Below, in pieces: positions 1-11,507 of a stretch of DNA of 64,000 bases. The stretch is from Peronospora farinosa. Lineage: Eukaryota > Oomycota > Peronosporomycetes > Peronosporales > Peronosporaceae. Each line of letters opens with the position of its first letter. Within the stretch, counting starts at the first letter, position 1. Made by a program: the position numbers and the translations under genes. The stretch lies in the NCBI GenBank assembly GCA_947646735.1, contig CANTFK010000842.1, positions 186,001-250,000 on the forward strand, written 5' to 3'. The notes beneath the pieces are model-generated. The model did no database searches. It was not told the origin of the DNA and saw only the letters and a program-made list of their open reading frames with translations.

Positions 1-1459
1 CATTCCGGTTTAAACGCGATCCCGCGGAAAGATGTCTTGTTGAATACTATTAGATAGTCAACTATCTTTATCGCGTTGGATCTGAAGGATGGCTACTATC
101 AATTCTTATGAGGGATACTAATGTAGCCAAAACGGCAGTAAGCACCCCAAGCGGTATGCTGTGAGAGTGGCTTGTGATTCCACAAGGGTTGCAAAATGCT
201 CCAGCAACATTCAACCGAGTGGTGGCTCACATTATGCGTCAGCACGGTACCTACGCGCCCCATTACTTTGACGATGTATTCGTGCATAGTAGGGCGGAGG
301 ACGATCTGAGCGCGATAGAGTCGCACAAGCGTCATTTAGACGCTGTGTTGCAGACTATGGGTGACGCCCAATTATACGTGAGCTTGCAAAAGTGCGTAAT
401 AGGGGTCCCCGAGATACCTGTACTGGGCTGCATCGTAGGTGCACATGGTGTACGAGCAGACCCAGAAAAGGTAACGGCTGTAAAGGAATGGCCATTCCCA
501 CGACATGTGAAGGATCTGCGCCAATTCCTTGGCTCGCTAATTACTTGCATAAGTACAGCAAGAATTATGCGGAGCAGACTAAGCCATTGTCTGACCTTTT
601 GAAGAAGGATACAGAATGGACTTGGTCAAAGGAACAAGAAGATGCGTTCACTTCAGTGAAGCAATCTCTTGTGGAGGCACCGGTCTTGGCATTGCCAGAC
701 GCGGATAATCCCTTTAGCGTCGTCTGCGATGCAATCAATTTTGCAATCGATAGAGCGCTCATGCAGAAGGATGACAGCGGCATTGATCGTGTCATTTCTT
801 ATCAGTCTCGGCTTTTAAAAGCCGCAGAGCTGAATTACCCTGTGCATGACAAGGAGCTACTTTCAATAAAGATGCCCTTGTAAAGTTTCGGGTGCACCTC
901 TTGGGCACCGAACCTTTTGTGTTTATACGGACCACGCATCACTGCGGACCGCTATTAGTTCACCGCACCTCTCGCCGAGATGGCGAGATGGCTAACATTC
1001 TTCTCTGAATTTAAGTTCAAAGTTGAATATAAGCCAGGTAAATCGAATGTCTTGGCTGACGCGTTATCGCGCAGACCAGACCTCGAGGCGAGGCACCAAA
1101 AAAGTGTGTTTCGTGAGAAAGCACAAGTTGAGTCGTCAACACTGGCAGCCATGAAGACCTATCATGTGACGAGCTCAATGGCCTCCGATATAAAGGAGTG
1201 TTACAGTCAGGAAGAACATTGTCGCCTGCTGTTGGATCATTTTTGTGGACGAAAGTTTACCCTTCCGTCGCACTTGAAAGATAAACTAAATCGCTTTAGC
1301 TACAGTGATGTCCTATGGCCAATTATGACATCAGCTGTCACCCTGTGATCCCTTGAGAATATATGTCGCTCATGACTCAGATCTCAAGCTGATGATACTG
1401 CACGAGTGCCATGATGCGCCATCTAGTGGGCATCTGGGCCGTAAAAAGACATTCTCACG
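1..1459 (+). pseudogene. Gypsy W pol fragment: RT, RNase H and integrase N-terminus
   Basis: Ty3/gypsy polyprotein, which makes cDNA in the virus-like particle and starts its integration. It enters within RT. Motif order: RT palm with YFDD near 265-280, then the thumb, then RNase H (VCDA near 720, [11 protein letters not shown] near 830-860). Next comes the end-of-RNase-H block (MARW at about 980, [10 protein letters not shown] near 1060), then the integrase zinc-binding HECHDAPSSGHLG near 1400-1440. It is broken by a frameshift just before the ATG near 107, an in-frame TGA replacing Trp near 162, and frameshifts near 540 and 885-980. The reading stops being gypsy at 1459/1460, exactly where the reversed element L begins. 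The integrase core is missing; the C-terminus resumes at 3757. This is a dead element of the same broad family as X, Y and Z. The family call is certain; the exact lineage is not. Confidence 0.9.
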
Positions 1460-2145
1460 ACCAACGGTCGTCTTAGATTCTCGAGTCCTAGATCCAGCGG
1501 ATAGCCAATATTGGATCGACTATGACGAGATCCAACTGACTCCATCTCCACATCTGGAATGTTCATCATTTGAGGAGTGGCGTTGATCTGTGACCGATTA
1601 GCATTTTGTTGAGCTAAAATTTGCTGATCGTCTTCGTACTTCTTCATGGCTGCTTTAAAATAAAAATCCAGATGGTTTGATCCAAATGGATTCATTCCTC
1701 GAACCATGGGTATGCCGGTCGATTTTACTTCCGTTTCGATTGGCGTCGTTCTTTCGCGTATAAACGCCGCACCAGACGGTCCCAACGACATCCGTTGAAT
1801 GGGAATTGATTCTTCCGAATCCGAATCCGATTCTGCCGATGCATACTGTGATGAGCCCGTTTGATACGTCTCAGTGACCGGTGCGATCGCTTGATACTTC
1901 CCAGTGGGAGGGGTTAACGCCTCGAACAACGATCGCCCTGCCTTGATCACTTGATCATGATCACATTCCAACAATATGGCCGCATCAAACGCTTCAGCAG
2001 TAAATCCTGCCTCCTTGAGCAGCTTCAACAAACGAGGAATCGCTTCCAACTGATTCGGTGTTTCTATTGGAGCTGATACTGGTCCTTGCAGTGATCCGAG
2101 TAGCTTTGGCTTCATAATTTTGAAAACTGGATCGCTCGATAGCAA
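1460..2145 (-). pseudogene. Truncated gag of element L
   Basis: About 228 residues of the same Gag N-terminus as R (acidic Ser/Asp stretch ESDSDSEES, then the segment ending in DLGLENLRRPLV), cut off at 1460, so the conserved capsid core and zinc knuckles are absent. The ORF runs on to 1423 in unrelated W sequence. The first residues are out of frame with the upstream gag start because one A is missing in the run near 2150. Non-functional. Confidence 0.8.
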
Positions 2146-2708
2146 ATTCTTTTAGCTCTTTCTGGTGAAAACACCGTTCCAATTCTTCCATGTTCTTCGG
2201 TCTTTCGTTTTTTGATCCTTGATCGGCGGGACCTTTTTCTTGGTCACTACGATATTCCTTTTTTGTTCCTTGACCCATACGATCTTCCGATTTCTTCGTC
2301 CGCACTTCGCGATGTGATCTTGGCACCTTCATCTGAACTTGTGAATTCTTTGATTCTTTCTTCTTGGATTTCGCAAAAATCCAAGAACGGTTTTGGATGA
2401 AAATCTCTCAGTTTTACCTGAAAGATTTTCATCTTGCGAATCGCGTTTTGCAACGTGATCCGAAGGGGCCTGGGGAGAGGGTAGAGGTTTTTCTTCAAGA
2501 TCAATTTCTTGATCTTCCTCTTTATTCTTCTTCTCGTCTACGCCCCTCTTAAAACGCTTACAATCTGGAGATCCTTTCTTTCATTCGTCTGCGGCGATAC
2601 CTATTCCTCTGACGCTTCAATCCCAGGTTCAGTCTTAACTGTGACATCTTCTCTTAGGGACTCACGGTGAAATCCCGAGTCACCAGAAGATCCGGGCACG
2701 CGCACCAT

Positions 2709-3756
2709 TGTGGTGGAGCGGGGTTCACAAAATTTCTGATGTGATCCCGACTCCCAACTGGCGCCAGGACAACCGACTATCGGAGGGGATACTCCGTTTT
2801 CGTGTATAGCAATCCTTCCTCACCTTGTGTACCCGTCGGTAGGGCGGGTAGCACTCTTCTCGGTGGACTTGAGTTGATGCTGAACTTGAACGTGGTTGGG
2901 ATTGATTGGGGGTTCGATCGCGCGGAAATTTTCACGCGATCGAGGATTACTTGGGACACTCTATATGAGTCGCCCTGATCTCTCTTGAGATCGCCTTGTC
3001 CAAAAATGTAGATACTTGATCCACTTGATACACTTGACCTTCTGACCACTTGAGCCGTCTCGGGATCTTGTGCCTTGTCCTTTACGTGATCCTGCGTCCA
3101 ATCGCAGGCGAAGTTTGTGAGAGGTCTTGTAATCCCTGGACAAAATATCGAATGATATTACTTGTAGGTTCTGGTAGCAGAAGTTCTTGATCGTCGGGAG
3201 GCCAAAAATTTCCCACCCGAAAGAGAAGTCTGCGTGCGTAGTTAGAAGTAAAAGAAACTCTGTTTAATGTTAACCAAACAAATACCAAAACCTATGATCT
3301 TGCCTATCTGTAGCCCAGGATCTACTACGGCGTGTCGCCTTCTTGAAATAAATCAGGACTTGCTATGCGGTCCACTTCAAATACCGTATTGATTTGTCGA
3401 TCCGGATTTGTCGATCCAGTTCTGTCGATCCAGTTTTGTCGATCAAAGTTCTGTCGATCCAGATTTGTCGATCCGGATGACTGGTTATGCTTTGCGATCC
3501 GCTTTATGGATCGAGTTTACATATCGATCTGTAACTGATTACGCTGTGCGATCTATTTTCTGGATCGAGGTTACGATCCGATCCTCCTGGATCGCGACTG
3601 TGGTGTGTGGTCCACACCCAATACTCTTTCGATCCATATTCTTTTGTGTTCTTGACACCGTTACTCCCTCGTCCAACCATCTCGCATGCCTTATTGACCA
3701 ATCGGAGCTCAGAATTGTAAATCGACGATATTTCTTTGATCGATCGCTTTACCACA
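2709..3756 (-). repeat. LTR of element L
   Basis: 1,048 bp, bounded by TGTGGTGG (plus-strand left end) and TTTACCACA (right end), i.e. TGTGG...CCACA. It is the mirror of the LTR at 4713-5779. On the plus strand 3395-3480 holds the GATC-rich minisatellite described under R. ORFs of 83-117 codons inside it are by-products of the GATC repeats and appear in both strands of both LTR copies. Confidence 0.8.
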
Positions 3757-4398
3757 GGTAGGTCCCCTCACTTTTCTCGGTGCGAATGCCAAATAGGGTC
3801 AAAGTTGCCCTAGTGACACTCTTATTTAGTAATGGTCACGATGTCAATGAGGAGGCACGGCAAGAAATGCCAGTGCTCCTTGACGATGACACTATAGTGT
3901 TATCGATAGTGTCGACCCATGAACGACCCCTTGGAGGGGTCATAGGCGAGCTGGATGCTAAAAGCGTGAGCGAAGCTCAGCGCTTCGTGGATGAGCGATT
4001 AGCCATCACACGTAAAGTCCGTGACGCGATGGCAAGCGCACAGGACAAGCAAAAACAATATGCAGACCAGCATGGTCGCAAAAAATGAGCACTTTAGTGT
4101 TGGGGACAAAGTGCTATTAAGTACTGCTACCCTACCTAAACATGCAATTTCTGTACCACCTGGTGGTACTACTAAGCTATTGCCCCGATTCATTGGGCCC
4201 TTTACAGTGGTTGAAGAGGTTGAAGACCTAAATTATAGGCTCACTCTCCCACCGTATATGAAGACACACCCCGTATTTTACGTGTTTCGTCTGAAACGGT
4301 ATGTTGATCCACAAGAAATTACATATCCGCATAAGTCTACCGAGACCGATGGTGGCGTCAACTGTAAGCCGAGCGTCGTTTCCGATCAAGCTACATGA
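3757..4398 (+). pseudogene. Gypsy W integrase C-terminus
   Basis: Resumes the W polyprotein beyond the inserted L. Visible are the helix that precedes the integrase C-terminal module (KVRDAMASAQDKQKQYADQHG near 4010-4080), then, after a frameshift near 4085, the beta-rich GPY/F-like module (PRFIGPF near 4185, THPVFYVFRLKRYV near 4265-4310). The catalytic core between 1459 and 3757 is missing, so this is a deletion relic. The sense frame ends at 4398, where the antisense coiled-coil ORF begins on the other strand. Confidence 0.85.
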
Positions 4399-4400
4399 AG

Positions 4401-4700
4401 CTAAAAGGATTCCCGTGTATGATTAAGGCAAAAGAGGACTCGTGATCGACGAGGACTCCGCGTCGGACGCGGGTCTCTCATCACCAGTCGTTCTAAAAAA
4501 TCCAAGCAAAGTTTCAGGCGGTCATACCCCTGATAATCCTTCGCCCTAACATCGTGCAGATCCGAAGTCAGTCGCGAGACTTGACTCTCGAGATCAGCCA
4601 CCTAAATCTTCAGCGCAGCGATCTCCGGCTGCGACTGGAATACAGCGTGATAGGCAGCCGAGAATAGTTGGCGTAATCGCCGCTCCGATCGGGCGCTACC
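4401..4700 (-). pseudogene. Antisense accessory ORF fragment of W (coiled coil)
   Basis: On the minus strand an open stretch with one stop runs from about 4685 to 4401. It reads a heptad-like region (RQLFSAAYHAVFQSQ, then VADLESQVSRLTSDLHDV and LKLCLDFLERL). It is cut upstream by the LTR of R at 4713. It lies tail-to-tail with W pol, the same position and orientation as the antisense ORFs of X and Y. No function is recognised. The coiled coil is seen by eye, not computed. Confidence 0.5.
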
Positions 4701-4712
4701 TGTGTTGTTGGA

Positions 4713-5779
4713 TGTGGTAAAGCGATCGAATATTTTGAAAGGGATCGATCAAAGAAATATCGTCGATTTACAATTCTGAGCTCCGATTGGTCAATAAGGC
4801 ATGCGAGATGGTTGGAAGAGGGAGTAACGGTGTCAAGAACACAAAAGAATATGGATCGAAAGAGTATTGGGTGTGGACCACACACCACAGTCGCGATCCA
4901 GGAGGATCGGATCGTAACCTCGATCCAGAAAATAGATCGCACAGCGTAATCAGTTACAGATCGATATGTAAACTCGATCCATAAAGCGGATCGCAAAGCA
5001 TAACCAGTCATCCGGATCGACAAATCTGGATCGACAGAACTTTGATCGACAAAACTGGATCGACAGAACTGGATCGACAAATCCGGATCGACAAATCAAT
5101 ACGGTATTTGAAGTGGACCGCATAGCAAGTCCTGATTTATTTCAAGAAGGCGACACGCCGTAGTAGATCCTGGGCTACAGATAGGCAAGATCATAGGTTT
5201 TGGTATTTGTTTGGTTAACATTAAACAGAGTTTCTTTTACTTCTAACTACGCACGCAGACTTCTCTTCCGGGTGGGAAATTTTTGGCCTCCCGACGATCA
5301 AGAACTTCTGCTACCAGAACCTACAAGTAATATCATTCGATATTTTGTCCAGGGATTACAAGACCTCTCACAAACTTCGCCTGCGATTGGACGCAGGATC
5401 ACGTAAAGGACAAGGCACAAGATCCCGAGACGGCTCAAGTGGTCAGAAGGTCAAGTGTATCAAGTGGATCAAGTATCTACATTTTTGGACAAGGCGATCT
5501 CAAGAGAGATCAGGGCGACTCATATAGAGTGTCCCAAGTAATCCTCGATCGCGTGAAAATTTCCGCGCGATCGAACCCCCAATCAATCCCAACCACGTTC
5601 AAGTTCAGCATCAACTCAAGTCCACCGAGAAGAGTGCTACCCGCCCTACCGACGGGTACACAAGGTGAGGAAGGATTGCTATACACGAAAACGGAGTATC
5701 CCCTCCGATAGTCGGTTGTCCTGGCGCCAGTTGGGAGTCGGGATCACATCAGAAATTTTGTGAACCCCGCTCCACCACA
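4713..5779 (+). repeat. 5' LTR of dual-RNase-H gypsy element R
   Basis: 1,067 bp beginning TGTGGTAAAGCG and ending GCTCCACCACA, a TGTGG...CCACA pair, immediately followed by a primer-binding-site-like TGGTGCGCGTGCCCGG. It is matched by the reversed copy at 2709-3756 and by a diverged reversed solo LTR at 11508-12688. It should hold the element's promoter and polyadenylation signals, but no single TATA can be assigned with confidence. Confidence 0.8.
5005..5098 (+). repeat. GATC minisatellite in the R LTR
   Basis: Six or more tandem units of about 15-16 bp of the form GGATCGACA(A/G)A(A/T)CT. The mirror copy is at 3395-3480. It sits in the upstream half of the LTR, where U3 enhancer-type repeats are expected. 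A regulatory role is inference. Confidence 0.7.
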
Positions 5780-5780
5780 A

Positions 5781-5796
5781 TGGTGCGCGTGCCCGG
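5781..5796 (+). promoter_or_regulatory. Primer-binding site of element R
   Basis: TGGTGCGCGTGCCCGG starts two bases after the LTR terminus and has the TGG start expected for pairing with a tRNA 3' CCA end. The tRNA is not identified. Confidence 0.6.
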
Positions 5797-6313
5797 ATCT
5801 TCTGGTGACTCGGGATTTCACCGTGAGTCCCTAAGAGAAGATGTCACAGTTAAGACTGAACCTGGGATTGAAGCGTCAGAGGAATAGGTATCGCCGCAGA
5901 CGAATGAAAGAAAGGATCTCCAGATTGTAAGCGTTTTAAGAGGGGCGTAGACGAGAAGAAGAATAAAGAGGAAGATCAAGAAATTGATCTTGAAGAAAAA
6001 CCTCTACCCCCTCCCCAGGCCCCTTCGGATCACGTTGCAAAACGCGATTCGCAAGATGAAAATCTTTCAGGTAAAACTGAGAGATTTTCATCCAAAACCG
6101 TTCTTGGATTTTTGCGAAATCCAAGAAGAAAGAATCAAAGAATTCACAAGTGCAGATGAAGGTGCCAAGATCACATCGCGAAGTGCGGACGAAGAAATCG
6201 GAAGATCGTATGGGTCAAGGAACAAAAAAGGAATATCGTAGTGACCAAGAAAAAGGTCCCGCCGATCAAGGATCAAAAAACGAAAGACCGAAGAACATGG
6301 AAGAATTGGAACG
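5797..6313 (+). other. 5' leader of element R
   Basis: Non-coding leader between primer-binding site and gag. It contains strong hairpins, e.g. 5972-5979 with 5984-5991 (8 bp, 4-nt loop) and 6101-6111 with 6117-6127 (11 bp, 5-nt loop). Such structures could serve packaging or dimerisation; that is inference. Confidence 0.5.
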
Positions 6314-8449
6314 GTGTTTTCACCAGAAAGAGCTAAAAAGAATTTGCTATCGAGCGATCCAGTTTTCAAAATTATGAAGCCAAAGCTACTCGGATCACTG
6401 CAAGGACCAGTATCAGCTCCAATAGAAACACCGAATCAGTTGGAAGCGATTCCTCGTTTGTTGAAGCTGCTCAAGGAGGCAGGATTTACTGCTGAAGCGT
6501 TTGATGCGGCCATATTGTTGGAATGTGATCATGATCAAGTGATCAAGGCAGGGCGATCGTTGTTCGAGGCGTTAACCCCTCCCACTGGGAAGTATCAAGC
6601 GATCGCACCGGTCACTGAGACGTATCAAACGGGCTCATCACAGTATGCATCGGCAGAATCGGATTCGGATTCGGAAGAATCAATTCCCATTCAACGGATG
6701 TCGTTGGGACCGTCTGGTGCGGCGTTTATACGCGAAAGAACGACGCCAATCGAAACGGAAGTAAAATCGACCGACATACCCATGGTTCGAGGAATGAATC
6801 CATTTGGATCAAACCATCTGGATTTTTATTTTAAAGCAGCCATGAAGAAGTACGAAGACGATCAGCAAATTTTAGCTCAACAAAATGCTAATCGGTCACA
6901 GATCAACGCCACTCCTCAAATGATGAACATTCCAGATGTGGAGATGGAGTCAGTTGGATCTCGTCATAGTCGATCCAATATTGGCTATCCGCTGGATCTA
7001 GGACTCGAGGATCTAAGACGACCGTTGGTAGCAGCTGCAAAAGCTATGCCAAGTGGTGGGTTCACTACACAACAAATCCGAGTATCGGCGATCGCAGATC
7101 TAATAGAGTTCACCGGGCGAGATAGAGACGAAGATCGAGCTAGAAGCTGGATCAGTAAAGTAAAATTTGCCTTCTTACGTGATCAAGCTCCTGACGCCGA
7201 AAAGTGTCTTGTGTTTGGAGACCTATTAACGGTACCAGCACGAAACTGGTTTGGCCAGCTAGGCAGATCGACTCGTCATCACTGGAAGTCTCTATTGGAA
7301 AGTTTCATGATACAGTATGGAGGGTACGGCGTATCTGTTGGAAGACAATATTAACATGCAAGGAAACAATCGAATGAAACGCCATTGAAGTATCTGTATC
7401 GGCTAAATGTGGCAGCGATCAGAGAACAGATTTCAATTCGAGAAGGAACGCCAGCTACCAGACGTGAACATGTGGAACATTTTATTGAGACACTGGATGA
7501 TCGCGATCTGGTGAAACAGTTGACTTTATTACGTTTGGACGATGCTGATGACATGGAAGAAACTCTACGTGCGTATCAACGCATGGATAGTCGTCAAGGC
7601 AAGGCATTGATGGGATCCAACAAATTTCGTCAACAAGCTGTCCCTGTACCCGATCAAGCGTCATCGAAACCGGCTCGCGCAGTGAGAGCGATCCATATCG
7701 AAAACAGTAACAGTGGATCAGAGTCGGAATCGATTGGATCAGAGTCGGAATCGAGTGGATCCGAAGTAGAAGTGGAACGACGCCGCGTGTTTTCCGCGAT
7801 GACGCATGCTCCAGCAGAAAAGCCGAGAGATTATCGTGATCGACAGAATGAGATCGACAATCATGATCGACATAATGTGATCGATCAAGGCAAAAGTCAT
7901 GGTCACACTGACCCACCAAGAGCCTGCACCCATTGCGGATCGAAGAAACATGACGATCGTGGGTGTTGGAAACGGTTGACCTGTCAGAAGTTTGGGCGCG
8001 AAGGACATCCTTCAGATAAGTGTTTTTTCGTGTGTACCGCCTGTGGAGAGATACACGAAGGGGGAAAATGCCCGATGGGAGAAATTTTAAAATCTGAATC
8101 GCCAATGGTACGTTCCGACCAAACACGCTGGGATGCTCCCGCCGGAGGCAGAGGAGTTGTTAAACTAGGACGCTCGCCAGGTTGGAATCTGGTACGAGCC
8201 GAGCGTTCTAGGCTCTGCATTTATGCAGTTGTTGAAAAGGGATCTACAGATCAAGAAGTCAACAAGCGGATCGATCCGATCAATACACGTGAGGATTCAA
8301 ATTATTTGCGTTGCATTTCAAGTGTCCCGAAAGTTGACGAATTTTCCCGATCGCCTGCTAAGATGGAGCTCGACCTAGCGCCAGCGAATCAAGGGGATAT
8401 TGGAAATATCATACCCCAGGAAAGTGGTTCAAGCAAGCAAAGGCAGTAG
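6314..8449 (+). pseudogene. Gag of element R (frameshifted)
   Basis: Capsid/nucleocapsid precursor, in two frames. 6314-7354 starts at MFSPERAKKNLL, has the acidic SDSDSEES segment, then a retrotransposon capsid core (IEFTGRDRDEDRARSWISK near 7100-7155, PARNWFGQL near 7235-7260). A frameshift near 7355-7385 leads to 7385-8449: the end of the capsid (EHVEHFIETLDDRDL), an Arg/Asp linker rich in GATC codons, and three zinc-knuckle-like units at about 7925-8070: CTHCGSKKHDDRGC, CQKFGREGHPSDKC and CTACGEIHEGGKC. The middle one has Phe for its second Cys. The first half is shared with truncated L. Confidence 0.85.
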
Positions 8450-8793
8450 GCCGAATCAGCCATGAGAAGGCTACTATGCTATTTGATTTTGGAGCCGAAG
8501 TTTAGATCGTCGACACCACCTTTGCTCGTAAGGTAGGATGTGTCATTGACGAAAGCCAGATGCAAGAATGTGTGGGAATCGGTGAGAATACCTATATGAC
8601 CGAAGGACGGACCAAGATAAAAATCACATTGAATGGATCACTGGTGTATTATTTTGATGCCTGGGTAGGCGATCAAGTTGGTCAAGAAGCGATCTTGGGT
8701 ATGAATTTTATGATCCCAGCTGGGATTCGCTTGGATCTGGCAGATGGAACACTTTGTCTGCCTGATGAAGTTAGAATTCAATTGGCTGGTTGA
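8450..8793 (+). pseudogene. Aspartic protease of element R (active site lost)
   Basis: Retropepsin-like segment following gag. The active-site loop near 8475-8497 reads FDFGAEV followed by a stop, so the D-T/S-G triad is D-F-G and the frame is closed. The flap and C-terminal part (YYFDAWVGDQ, LGMNFMIPAGIRLDLADG near 8695-8750) are well kept. A similar LGMDFM...LADGTLCLP block is found on the minus strand at about 42060-42200 in S2, so this protease belongs to the lineage. Inactive as written. Confidence 0.8.
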
Positions 8794-9210
8794 AGACCTC
8801 CATATCAATCGAACAGACAGCCGATCACGATCAACGATCAGTATGTATTGATCCCAGTAGGCGGATAGACGGAATTACGAATCGGTACTGGTGCACCGAA
8901 ATCTAAGCTTTGGGTGAGACGACACCCAAAATGGATACCAACAGTCAAACAGGACCGAGGAAGATTAAATATCTACAGCTAACTAATCTTAGTGATCAAG
9001 AATTGATTGTGAATAACGGAGCTCCGATAGTTTGGATGGCTGCGGGTATGATACCTCGATCACCTGGATATCTTTCGGTGGGGTCGCGTTGATAAAATGA
9101 GTGGCAGACTCTGGCCTATGAAGCGACTACAGATCGGAAGGAAGAGTTCACTGATGAGCCAACATGACCACTAGCTGATCACCCATCGTATCCACTAACT
9201 AACTAAAATT
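8794..9210 (+). other. Protease-RT linker of element R
   Basis: Polyprotein linker in broken frames. 8910-9092 encodes 60 residues (KIKYLQLTNLSDQELIV) resembling the segment of S2 at 41962-41708 (RIKHVQITNLVYREVTLSYG), so it is a conserved but unassigned domain just before RT. Stops occur on both sides. Confidence 0.6.
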
Positions 9211-10862
9211 TTGATGCGTCCAAGGAAGGGAGAGAACGAGAAGATCGCAAAAGTGGAGAAAATTGCATCGCAATCGGATAAGAAAACGATCCACGTGGGA
9301 GTAAATCAAGATAGTACAGAAGATCAAGGTTATCGTGACAGTGAAGATCATCAGTCAAGACGATCAAAATTTGCGATCAATATGCTGAAAGAAATCGACA
9401 AGGTGGATTGCGTACAAGATCGATCAGGTGAAACAATCGGTGAAGTGACGAGGAAAAAAATCGATATTAGCGATCGATACATGACGTACCAAGATCAAGA
9501 AAAGAACGCATGTGTGATAGATGCGACCAGAGAAGTGGGAGAAGCCGATCGAATACCAGATCGATCAGATGAAGCAATTGAAGATCTGACAAAGATCGGA
9601 GTCGAAGATAACGGTCAAGGACAGTCCGATCGAGTGAAAAATAAGTCCACTGCGATCGCAACCGAAGATGTTCCAGCAGAAGGACCATCATCTGAAGAAG
9701 AACTGTATTCTCACGAGAGTGGTGTACTGTTTGCCGAAAATGTCTTTCAGCATATGGCGGTGTTGCCAGAAATTGTGATGTCTACGGTGGAAGTATCAAT
9801 CGACGATATTCAAGTTGGCGATCCCGGAATACCATTAACAGAGGATCAAGAAAAGCTACGACAATTAATTTGGAATAATTGCCACTTAATCATAGGGAAA
9901 GGTCATGCCCTACCTCCCGCAGCACGTGGAGCAGTTTGTGACATTGATGTTAGAAAAGCTAACCCGATCGCGCAGAGAGTGCGAACTGTGGCACCCAAAT
10001 TTCGGAAGAAATTAGCTGATTTGATCAAGACCATTCGGCCATCTACGTCGCCGTGGGCCTCACCAATTGTAGTGATTATTAAGAAGAATGGAGAAGACAT
10101 TCGATTATGTATCGATTATCGTAGGGTGAACCAGCTGAACCGATTAATGGTATATCCTATGCCGCTAATTAGTGAATTACTACAAGATATGGATAAGGTG
10201 ATGTGGTATTGTTCCCTATACATGGCGAGTGGATTTTGGGTAGTCGAAATGACGGAACGGGCAAAAGAAATTTCTGCATTTATCACGCCGTCTGGACTAT
10301 ATGAATAGTTACGTATGCCTTTTGGCTTAAGTAATGCTCCTCAGATTTACCAACGATTGATTGACAATGCTCTGTATGGATTTCTGAAAATTGGCATTAG
10401 CTCTGATCCCATCACTATTGAATCATCAAAGATGATTGACGTGTTTACCAACGGTGAACCGAATACGGATCCCAGACCGTCAGTGGTAGTTCGGCGCTCA
10501 TATATTGATGATATATTGATACCCGCCACATCGTTGACCACCTTGTATGGGAAGGTGAAGCGATTGTTGGAGGCGTGCGATAAGTGGAATTTGCCGATTA
10601 GTGTGGCCAAAAGTTTCCGGGGACGTCAAAAAGTGGATTATAGGTTTCGTTTGCAGTATTGGAAGCTCACCCCAAGGATTTGGGATCGTTTGTGAATATA
10701 CCGCTCCCTCAAACGCTGCGATCGATGCAATCATTTTTGGGGAGTCTGAATTATTACAGTCGGTTCATTGAAGACTTTGCAATTTATGCATCTGTGCTCT
10801 ATGATTACGGGAGGCTGATTTCCATGAAATACGCCGCGCTAGTGATATTTAAACGTCTATGA
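9211..10862 (+). pseudogene. Reverse transcriptase of element R
   Basis: 9211-10308 begins with a GATC-rich charged linker of about 190 residues, then the RT fingers (TSPWASPIVVIIKKNGEDIR near 10050-10110, IDYRRVNQLN near 10112-10142). A stop at 10306 (ATG AAT AGT TAC) separates 10315-10695, which opens MPFGLSNAPQIYQRL and has the catalytic YIDD near 10501-10512. 10659-10862 carries the thumb (MQSFLGSLNYYSRFIEDFAIYA). All key RT blocks are present; at least one stop and two frameshifts inactivate it. Confidence 0.88.
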
Positions 10863-11507
10863 CCGATGCCGGGCCAGAGTGCGATCGCAATTCCTCAAAT
10901 GATGGCTACAAAATTGATCCCTCCGGAGATGGATACAAAATCGATCAGGAACTCATTATTGGGGACGGTCACGATACCGAAGAAAAAAATCGTTGGGATA
11001 AGGCTACAATTGCATTTACTCTGTTGAAGGCTAAAATAGCTGCAACACCAATCCTGAAGCATTACGAATCGGATCGATCACCCGTAATTGTGGTGTACGC
11101 CAGCAAGTGGGCGATATCGGCCGCGTTACTGCAAGAGCATGATGGAGTGTTTTGGCCGGTCACTTTCACTAGTCGGACGTTGAAGCCTAATGAGGTTAAT
11201 TACGGGATGGTGGAAAAAGAGACCTTAGCCCTCCTCTGGATTCTGGACATTTGTTATACTATGTTGGTCTCACGTGCGATTGTAGTACTTACGACATATT
11301 CCACTCTGGCTTGGTTGTTGCAGTCTTCGGGTCTCAACGAAAAACTAGAAATATGGGCTGCATTGCTGTCGAATTGGACATTGGAGATCCGCCGAAGTGA
11401 GAAGGGAGAGGATGAGATATTGGGTACACTGGCCGCACGTATAACTCCCCGTGAGGAAGTGGATGAAGTGTTGATCGCGATCGCTCCACGAAACAGACCA
11501 GGCAAAT
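10863..11507 (+). pseudogene. First (ancestral) RNase H of element R, catalytic Asp missing
   Basis: RNase H domain directly after RT (IVVYASKWAISAALLQEHD near 11080-11145, NYGMVEKETLALLW near 11198-11240, TTYSTLAWLLQ near 11290). The first catalytic Asp of the V-x-D-A-S motif is Tyr (about 11096), and the usual T-D-H-x-S-L reads T-T-Y-S-T-L. The Glu of EKE is retained. In S2 the first position is Lys (KASKWAVSAA, minus strand near 39690). The domain is therefore probably a structural connection-type domain in this lineage, with catalysis moved to the second RNase H. The ORF is cut by the LTR at 11508. Confidence 0.8.

Larger units (their letters stand above)
1460..3756 (-). mobile_element. 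Element L: reversed LTR, leader and 5' gag of a dual-RNase-H type gypsy
   Basis: Reverse complement of 4713-7029 with few differences. On the minus strand it reads LTR (3756 to 2709), leader, then the first half of gag, cut at 1460. Its outer end abuts W integrase and its inner end stops exactly at the LTR terminus TGTGGTAAAG/CTTTACCACA. Differences from R include about 20 bp missing in the LTR near 3740 and one A fewer in an A-run at about 2150, which shifts the gag frame. No pol follows, so this is either a 5'-truncated insertion or one arm of an inverted duplication. Confidence 0.85.
1460..7029. repeat. Inverted repeat: L arm 1460-3756, R arm 4713-7029, 956-bp spacer
   Basis: The two arms are reverse complements over about 2.3 kb. 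The inner limits coincide with LTR ends (3756 and 4713); the outer limits are 1460 and 7029, inside gag. The spacer 3757-4712 is W sequence. This arrangement could extrude a large hairpin or give fold-back RNA covering the LTR promoter and gag. Confidence 0.88.

Noticed and set aside
3408..5080. ORFs of 65-156 codons in the GATC-rich LTR sequences, present in both L and R
   Set aside because: They lie in LTR repeats, occur on both strands and have repeat-driven composition; no family resemblance.
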